Shown here in pieces: positions 57,386 to 64,000 of a stretch of DNA of 64,000 nucleotides. Numbering within the stretch: the stretch's first letter is position 1; each line of letters starts with the position of its first letter. Below the pieces are notes generated by a model. The model worked only from the letters and a program-made list of their open reading frames with translations, had not been told where the DNA came from and ran no database searches. The DNA lies in assembly GCF_003573695.1 (NCBI RefSeq), contig NC_039358.1:9094326-9158325 (forward strand), written 5' to 3'. The translations under genes and the position numbers were made by a program. This stretch comes from Papaver somniferum. Its lineage: Eukaryota; Streptophyta; Magnoliopsida; Ranunculales; Papaveraceae.

Positions 57386-57793
57386 TGTTATAATTTCGTG
57401 TACCAGAGAGCCATCAAGCACCAGACGGCTGCTATTTATTTATTTGCTGAATACATGGTCTTGTATCAATAGGTGAACAAGGTTACATTAACGGAGAGTA
57501 TAAAGAGGATCCTTCTCCTAATTACTAGCTCAACCTATTCTTACTCATACTAAAAGGTGAGTGTAAAAGGTTACACGATAATAAGAAAGAGAAAGTGGGA
57601 GTTTCGATTCTTCTTATTAATTAAAACCGTACAAGAGAGATGAGTTATTTATAGTAGTTACAAGTGGGGATAAATATTGTCTTCTTGAGATAATTATTCA
57701 TGCATTAGAGACACATCTTGCATATGTGTCGTGTGCATATTAACGTGGGTCCCACATGCTCGTGGTCATCCATAATTTAACCGCCTTATTACA
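57386..57793 (-). repeat. 5' LTR of copia element
   Basis: 408 bp. Starts TGTTATAATTTCGTGTACCAG and ends CGCCTTATTACA; partner of 51924-52318. Confidence 0.88.
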
Positions 57794-58144
57794 AGAATGA
57801 AATGTATGAGTTTATTTGCTCGATGGGTAAAGGGGATAAGGCTGACCAATTTGCTAAAGGCACCCAGATGATGCAGGCAGCCAAGCGGTTAAGATGCAAA
57901 AATGATAATTATGCCCTTCTAACTAAACTGATAAAATCTTCTTTGTCCAGTCTTCGACTGACGCGCTCGATTAGTCCATCTCGCATAACTTTTCGAGACC
58001 TATCTAGTGATACTAATTTCATAACTAGATCGTTGTTAGATTAATTTCTATCATTTAACGTTCGTCTCTAATTAATCGAGTCAATAACGGCTTAGTTGTC
58101 TCATGACTGGTCTAATAACGTTGACGAGCTTGAGGGTCTTTACA

Positions 58145-61100
58145 TTCTCCCCACCTTATACATTTTCGTCCTCGAAAATCGATCCACCATATAGACTTCA
58201 AAAACTCCCCACCTAAAGAGAATTACTATCTCTCGACTAAATGCAAGCATTGCTCATACTTACAAGCGCGCGAAAATTAACTCATTTTAAATGAGTTCGA
58301 AGCAACAAGTAAAGCTACGAACCTGTATTGTTTTCTACAACTAGAATCTATAATTTGTAGCTCTAAGGTCAATAAACTAATTTTGTATTTTATAATGATT
58401 GTCTCTAAGTTCACTATGATAACTTTTATTTTTAACAGACTAGTTTCTCACCCGTGCGAAACTCTGTTTTTTGTTTATGAAATATTGGACGCTTGGTATA
58501 TAAATATTACAAAAATAGGTAACAAATCAGTAAGTATGATAAAAACACGGTAACTTAATATCTGAGTTGGTCTGCACAAGAAAATAAGATGAACATAGAC
58601 TGATGAGCAGCATGGTGACTGTGCGCAAGGCCTGCCCCACTTGGTGTTTTACCTTTCAAGGCAATATAAGGAGCTTCGGACTATATAGTTAATGAAACTT
58701 AACATCAGGAGTCTTGAATGGAATGCAATTTGAAGACCTTATTTATAGATGGGAGGAATTGGTAAGCGAGTGAAAGAGCTAAGTGCTTGTAATGGACTGT
58801 ATTGTGATATGTTCATTTAATCACATTCTCACTTGTATTATTCTTTATTCTTTTATCAATATAATTATCTACTTTTTCTGATAAATATATATATAGTTAA
58901 CTGAAATTACCATTTTCAAATTAAACAGATCATATATTCAAATTTCTTATGATACTCTGATAAGTAAACAAATTAAAACTGATAGCCCATAAAAAAATTA
59001 TTAGTACAATAAACTGATGTAGAACCTTGTATGAATGCATTTAAGCAGTTCCAAGGTAAAGTATGATTGGAAGATGATTAAACTATGATCAGACCATTTT
59101 CGTTTATGAAGGATCTTCAATCACTGAGAGATTAACCATTTCTGCGACTACTATATAGATCCTCTAAAATATTTGGTGGTCATTTTTTATTACTTAATAC
59201 TTTTATGTTAATTATTATAAAGTTTTGGAGTGGGTATTTTGTTATGTCTCCATAGTGTAGACATTGTTCAAATGTTATCTACTCTTCTTTCTCTCGATTC
59301 CATTATTATTGTTTGGATAATAATAGATTAACAAATTAATTTTTTCATACTTCTTTCTTGATTCCATTATTAAGTTTGTAGAACCATAGACACCGGTGTG
59401 AACTTCTCTCTTGGTCTCCAAGATGAAAAATTTCAAGATTTTCCGAACAAAACTGACTTGTGTCTGTGATATATTAGGGCTTCATATTAATTTTTAATAA
59501 TAACCATAATATTTCCTTAATTGTTTTAATAACTTTTATTAATCTATCTCCTGGTTGACCACTTACATGTCCTAAATTCTATAGGAGGCTCGATTAATTA
59601 ATGAATTTGTAGTTTTAATTTTCGTATGTGCAGATTACATGAATATAATTTTTCGTATGTGCAGATTACTTTGTTTATTTTTCTCTCACTGGAAAACTTT
59701 GTTTAGGCAATGCTAAGACCATGATGGAGTATTAATTGTTGGTACCGGTGGGTTCGTTATTGTGCCTGTTGCGTCATTATTAAAATTGATGTTCATTATC
59801 CATTAAAACTTCCACTTCTGTTTCTCTCACACCATAAGTTGTTCAGCCAAGGCAATATTTCCTTTAACATATGCATCAAACGCCTGTGCGCAGAACCTCA
59901 TTTAGTTTTCTACGCAAATTCAAACAACAAATAAGTTTTCTCCTTTAACCGTAAGTTTTCTACTATGATTTTGGAATTTCCTGCTTACAGATTTAAAATA
60001 TTCCTTCATGGTGGTCCAGTGCTCCGTTACAACTCTACGAAGGACTTTGTGCCTGTCGTCCTTTTTTGCATGATCATATTAATCAAATATGTACGAATAA
60101 GTTAGCAAAACGACGGGCAAAAAAAATATGTTTCAAACTTAAATTATAGGGATATGGAGTTATGACATAATATGTTATAATATTTCTCCAGATTTTCCAA
60201 AATCAATTGAGGATACTTCTACAGATACAATCCATTGAGTGAAATCAGATTGTAGCAACCACATTCCCAATATGTGAAGTCAATTTTCAACCAAAGTTTC
60301 TTAACATCATAGAGCAATAAATGGTCAATTTGAATTTACATAAACTTAACGTTAAAAGTTGTGGTTTTGCAAATTGTGCCTGGAACTTCCTAAACAAAAA
60401 GATTTGGAAGCAACAAGGACAGAGATCGTACCATCATCACTTTCACTCTCTTGAAGTGGTTTCACAAAATCAGTGGAATGCTGGTTCAGTTACAAATTTG
60501 AAAAAATTCGCCATGGCCTTGGTTGCACGACCCGTCGACCTATGCTAACTCTTTTAGGGGCTTCATCAATCCTAGATGACGCGTCAGTAAAGCATCAGCA
60601 AAAGCAATGTAAAATTTTTATTTTTTGAAAAAATACCTTAAGTTCCAAAATTTTGTTTCTTTTGACGGACGTTTAAATTTCTTGTGTTGTACTTTTATGT
60701 TTCATCTGTTATTATCATCAGTTCCCTTGAGCTCAGCAATGTCGACAACTTTGCTTACTATTAGTAGCTATACAATATTGACTCCATATCTTTTCTGGCA
60801 TAACTTATTTCCATCAAGACATGTTACCAAAGTGTTGATGCGTATACCAACATGGAAAACCAGTCAATAAGAGTTTCAGAATTACAAACAATAATTGCAT
60901 AAAGATGTAAATAAGCCATGAGGGTGGTGTTCAAAAAGCATGGAATGAGGGAAAACATATTGCAATGTCTAGAATTTCAAACGGAAAACAAAAACCAATT
61001 AGGGCTGAAACACATTAGTTTCTTGTTGGAAAATAATCAGTTTGATACCCACCCTCGCACTCTTATGCCTAGTAGAAAATAAACCTTCATACCGATTTTT

Positions 61101-61365
61101 ATTTCCATATACATATCCACCAATAATACCTTCCGCCTACGGGAAGCGGGAAGCAGGTACCACACTGTGATTATATATGCATACCACCGACGACCACACC
61201 ACTTGATTCAGATCTTTCTCCACATTAAATAAATCAAAACTTAAGCAAAATATGTTTAGCTACTAAGAAATTATTCATTAGTTAGGAAATTAGAAAATAT
61301 GACAGATAATTGTGACAATTGAAAATATGACAGACACCGATATTAAAACTACATTTTCTTAGGAG
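58145..61365. other. Gypsy internal remnant, then 3 kb without recognisable gene
   Basis: 58145-58300 is the end of the chromovirus internal region (TTCTCCCCACCTTATA, then CGTCCTCGAAAATCG). Beyond it I see AT-rich sequence with no element termini and no credible ORF; plus-strand frames 60321-60548 and 60625-60870 lack protein features. A short duplication TTTTCGTATGTGCAGATTAC occurs twice (about 59622 and 59651). Confidence 0.5.
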
Positions 61366-61695
61366 TGAGGAAGCACTGCCATAGTCCCAGAAGTGGAGCT
61401 GCTCTTCGAGCAATTGAAGTACCCTGACTCTCATAAGCAGAGACGGACCCAGAAAAGATAAATTTTCTTTTAAGGCCCGGCTAGAAGCCTTGGTCGAGCA
61501 AAAAAAAAATTGGCTTGTGGACTGGGAAGTCTACCCGGGCTAAAGCCCCTTTAGCCCAGCTGTAGGTTCGTCATTGCTCATAAGCGGGCTGAGCAGCTGC
61601 ATGGAGAGACGTTGACTCCTGCAGCATTACGAATCGAAGAAAAACCCATTGTCAAAGTACCTAAGGCATGGTGCCATGATGTCATATGGGCATAG
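61366..61695 (+). pseudogene. Unidentified exon-like coding relic split by a MITE
   Basis: After an acceptor-like TTTTCTTAG (61360-61368), a frame reads IVPEVELLFEQLKYPDSHK up to 61437. Resuming after the MITE at 61585 it gives RAEQLHGETLTPAALRIEEK, then PIVKVPKAWCHDV, and stops at TAG 61693-61695. The amphipathic, codon-like sequence suggests a real plant exon. I do not recognise the gene. One TGA near 61370 lies in the same frame just after the acceptor-like site, so the relic is dead or the exon starts later. The right edge is cut by the copia LTR at 61704. Confidence 0.5.
61438..61576. mobile_element. hAT-like MITE, 139 bp
   Basis: The 8-bp direct repeat CTCATAAG (61430-61437 and 61577-61584) flanks inverted ends CAGAGACGGACC and GGTTCGTCATTG (reverse complement CAATGACGAACC). 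8-bp duplications and CA(G/A)..G termini are typical of hAT elements. The interior has a GGCCCGG/CCGGGCTAAAGCCC-type inverted pair and a 10-A run. No ORF. Confidence 0.75.
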
Positions 61696-61703
61696 GCGGT
61701 TAT

Positions 61704-62567
61704 TGTAAGGAAACATTGGTTTCCTAGTTTAGGTTAAATTCTTAGTTTGAGTTAATTACCATATTAATATGGGTTACCTTAATTGACCATGGTTTCCTAG
61801 TGTGAGTCGGTTTCCTAATCCAAGGAGGTCAAGACTTGAGAACCAAGTTTGTGACTCCTATATAAGGAGGTCTAGGCTAAATGTTTTAGTCATGCAATCC
61901 TCAATGCAAATATCGTAGAGATGTGAGGGATTCATCCCACCTATTGAGGTGGTTATGTGAGAGACCTAATGGTGGAAGGAGTACATCATTATGGTGTTTA
62001 TGGGATACTTATCGATGTTGGAAGATATGTTGTTATGGAGTATTCGTATGGAGATGTTGGTAAGACATCTTATTGAGGAGAAGATCATCTTGGTGATGAT
62101 GGATTATATTATTGGTGTTGAGCTAAAGGCGTCCATGATAATCTATATCAGGGTGTGCAGAGAAGATCGTCTCATTGTGGTAGATAATTTGGTAAACATT
62201 ATCTCGTATGGGTGAAGATGCTACTTTGGATCTTATAGGTCGGTCACGTTGTGGTGAGTCGATGGATTGATTTAGTCAATCAGTTGTGTAATTCTCAGTG
62301 GTGATTCTACAATGAAAAAAGAGGTCGTAGCCGTTTGATGGATGTAGAAAATATTACACACATTGAGTATATTGTTGAACCATGTTAAATCCGTGAGTAC
62401 TTTACTTCTTGTTGCTTTGTTTATGGATTGCATCTATGTGGTTATCTTTCTCTTCTTCTTATCCTAGATCATAGTAAGGTTCATGGAGAAATTCGAGAGA
62501 TCAAGTGCTTCTTATTAGCTAATATGTTTCCGCAAGATTAGCACGTAGATGGCTTTGAACCCCAACA
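61704..62567 (+). repeat. 5' LTR of a copia element
   Basis: TGTAAGGAAACATTGG...GAACCCCAACA, 864 bp, followed directly by a tRNA-Met primer-binding site. It contains CTATATAAGG (61858-61867), the likely TATA box. The left flank GTTAT (61699-61703) should recur at the element's other end beyond the window. Confidence 0.8.
61858..61867 (+). promoter_or_regulatory. TATA box of copia 5' LTR
   Basis: CTATATAAGG, about 155 bp into the LTR, followed by an untranslated leader with no early ORF. Confidence 0.55.
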
Positions 62568-64000
62568 ATTGGTATCAGAGCATTAGGTTAGATACCAATT
62601 GCCCCAAAAATTAGTATCAGAGCTATAGGTTGGGTAGAAGATTTGAAGAAAAAGTTTTGGATTTTCTGGTTGGAAGAAAATTTTGAAGACGAAGGATTTG
62701 GTTTCATCAAATATGTGAGGATTTGATGTCACAGTTTCCGAAGATGCAAAGTTTGATGTTTTCAAGTTAATATGATATTTGATTTCATCAGTTTTGGGAA
62801 CAAATCAAAGTGAAGTGTACTTCGAAAGGAATGGGATTATATCAGGTGATCTACATTCGATATGATCAAGAATTTTTGTCTTGATGTTTATGATGCTCTA
62901 CATTGGAGATTTGACATTGATACTTATTGGAGTGTAAACCCTATGCATGGCTTCAAGTAAGTTTATTTATTCTCTATACTTCGTACTATTCTTGGAACTG
63001 TTTGAAAGACCTGCGTAGGTTGGTTTTAAATTAATCGGTGTTTGCTTGGAAAGACACAAGAAGGCAAGAATATTGTAGTTGGGATGCAAATATTGATTTG
63101 TATGTTTGTGGAAGTAAATATGGAATATTAGCATGTCAAAGTCTCATTATTTTTCCATACCAAGGGAAACAATAATTTGGTTATCAATCGTCATCAATTA
63201 GATCATGTTGGTGATTTTATTTAACCTGAAGTTGAAGAATGTGAAGATGAATTCATACTCGTTCTGCCTTAGTTGTTTGTTATAATAAGGATTTGGGGAA
63301 ATCTCGTAGTAGGTTTCGTTTCGAATGTGTTGACCATTGGCCAGGGTTCGATATGTTCCAGTCGTGAAGAGTTTGATTTTCAGTCTTAATATTTGATGCG
63401 TATGGCTATAAATAAGTTGCAGGACTTTGATCGTTGGATGAGATGTGATATTGGTTGTGGTGGAGCTACGGATTCTTATTATTGTATAAGAAGAAGTTTT
63501 TCAACACAGTTTGTAGGGTTTGTTTGTCTGTGTTGAGTATGGCATTGTGTCGGGTAGAACAATGTTTTGGAGTTTCTCTCATACTGTTTCACATGGAGAA
63601 GTTCGATAGTTTGTAATCTTTTGATTCTTGTCTATGACGTTCAGTCGAAGAGTTGTTTGGTTGTACACCATTTGAAGTCGATTGGAGCTAGTTGAAGTGC
63701 AAGACCGTTGTGAGAAACAGGTTGGTCTATTTGTATTGCAGATACGTTCTTATTTTGGTAAAGACCCATTGTGAGGAATTAAAAAGTTATCGCTTGGACA
63801 CTTCAAGAGTTTAAATAATAAAGATACAATACTACAATGTGTATGGTGGTGTGGCTACGGGAGATAGCGCATACTACTTGGAGAAAACACGGTGCATGAA
63901 TTCGAGTGGGCTACAATTTCGGCGTGTTTTTCCATCAACCTTTTATTATACATTGGTTTTTCGATTTCCCGATGATCAGTGTGAGACTTTCTGTTGGAGA
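62568..64000 (+). mobile_element. Start of copia internal region, runs out of window
   Basis: After the PBS no ORF longer than about 60 codons is found. Words such as GAAGATTTGAAGAAAAAGTTTTGG suggest decayed gag leader, but no zinc knuckle or enzyme motif appears in 1.4 kb. The element is either non-autonomous or degenerate; the rest lies downstream. Confidence 0.55.
62569..62584 (+). promoter_or_regulatory. Primer-binding site, initiator tRNA-Met type
   Basis: TTGGTATCAGAGCATT one base after the LTR's terminal CA. A second, altered copy (TTAGTATCAGAGC, from 62612) lies about 43 bp downstream in a duplicated CCCCAA(C/A)A..TATCAGAGC.(T/A)TAGGTT block. Confidence 0.85.

Larger units (their letters stand above)
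51924..57793 (-). mobile_element. Ty1/copia element, complete ends, decayed interior (minus strand)
   Basis: LTRs 51924-52318 and 57386-57793 read TGTTATAATTTCGTGTACCAG...TTATTACA on the plus strand and are flanked by a perfect 5-bp duplication AGAAT (51919-51923 and 57794-57798). The minus strand has AAGGGGAG (52319-52327), a purine tract beside the left LTR, and CGTTATCAGCACGAATTG beside the right LTR, the primer-binding position. So the 5' LTR is on the right. Copia RT remnants are on the minus strand at 53620-54436. The interior is full of stops. Confidence 0.88.
48582..58144 (-). repeat. 3' LTR of chromovirus-type gypsy element, split by a copia element
   Basis: The plus-strand start TGTGACACCCCGACTC and end GAGGGTCTTTACA give TG...CA termini; without the inserted copia element the LTR is about 3.7 kb. 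Next to it at 58145-58180 the minus strand reads TTTTCGAGGACGAAAATG and a GGTGGGGAGAA purine tract just before the LTR. That is the usual 3' junction of Tekay/Del-type chromoviruses, so this is a 3' LTR in minus orientation. Internal landmarks are five CGGATGGCGTACC repeats, a GGTCAA-rich part (50090-50270), a CA/CT-rich part (50470-51850) and a GAAGAA run (51870-51905). The flank AAATC (48577-48581) is the likely target duplication. Confidence 0.75.

Noticed and set aside
57802..58044. 80-codon plus-strand ORF
   Set aside because: It falls in the terminal part of the chromovirus LTR, antisense to the element, with no protein motif.

Overview
This is eukaryotic, AT-rich plant nuclear DNA made almost entirely of transposable elements. 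I found no intact host gene, rRNA, tRNA or CRISPR. Plant origin is supported by plant-type Ty3/gypsy and Ty1/copia retrotransposons, CACTA, MULE-like, hAT and Stowaway DNA elements, and captured fragments of recognisable plant genes (fatty acid amide hydrolase, a KH/3'-5' exonuclease). The repeat families, especially the long copia LTRs, look like those I remember from Papaver (poppy) clones. That is recollection, not a search, so the species is an inference.

Layout. 1-5147: 3' part of a Ty3/gypsy element (RT-RNaseH-integrase with two frame breaks, 3' noncoding domain, 3' LTR), inserted at the very end of a copia LTR. 5148-8183: relic of that minus-strand copia element with an intact 144-codon ORF. 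9290-12895: plus-strand copia LTR sequence split by a complete solo LTR (9819-12136, TSD ATTAT). 13103-35129: a four-level nest. The outermost layer is a DNA transposon with ~100-bp inverted repeats. Inside it is a minus-strand copia element (13753-34425). In that element's 5' LTR sits a minus-strand gypsy array LTR-internal-LTR-internal-LTR (20842-33987, TSD ATACA). In the third LTR of the array sits a plus-strand non-autonomous gypsy element (27417-33601). 35597-about 45870: a plus-strand copia LTR carrying two gene-capturing DNA transposons, a MULE-like element (35645-39845, 9-bp TSD) and a CACTA element (40138-44819, TSD TTA). 46161-46427: Stowaway-like MITE. 47669-48581: another copia LTR piece. 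48582-58144: a ~3.7-kb chromovirus-type gypsy LTR split by a copia element (51924-57793, TSD AGAAT). 58145-61365: no recognisable gene. 61366-61695: an unidentified exon-like coding relic split by a 139-bp hAT MITE. 61704-64000: 5' LTR, primer-binding site and start of a plus-strand copia element that leaves the window.

How the parts relate. Three gypsy families here (1-5147, 27417-33601 and the 20842-33987 array) share LTR terminus style, the ACATTGAGGACAATGT-type motif, purine-rich tracts and parts of the 3' noncoding domain. The first encodes pol. The other two carry no pol and instead share a related acidic protein. This fits an autonomous element and parasitic partners using its machinery. 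The copia relics keep at most a gag-like frame. The two Pack-type DNA transposons hold exon pieces of at least four or five host genes with many splice sites still visible. Insertions fall repeatedly inside LTRs, so several single LTRs are spread over 2-20 kb.
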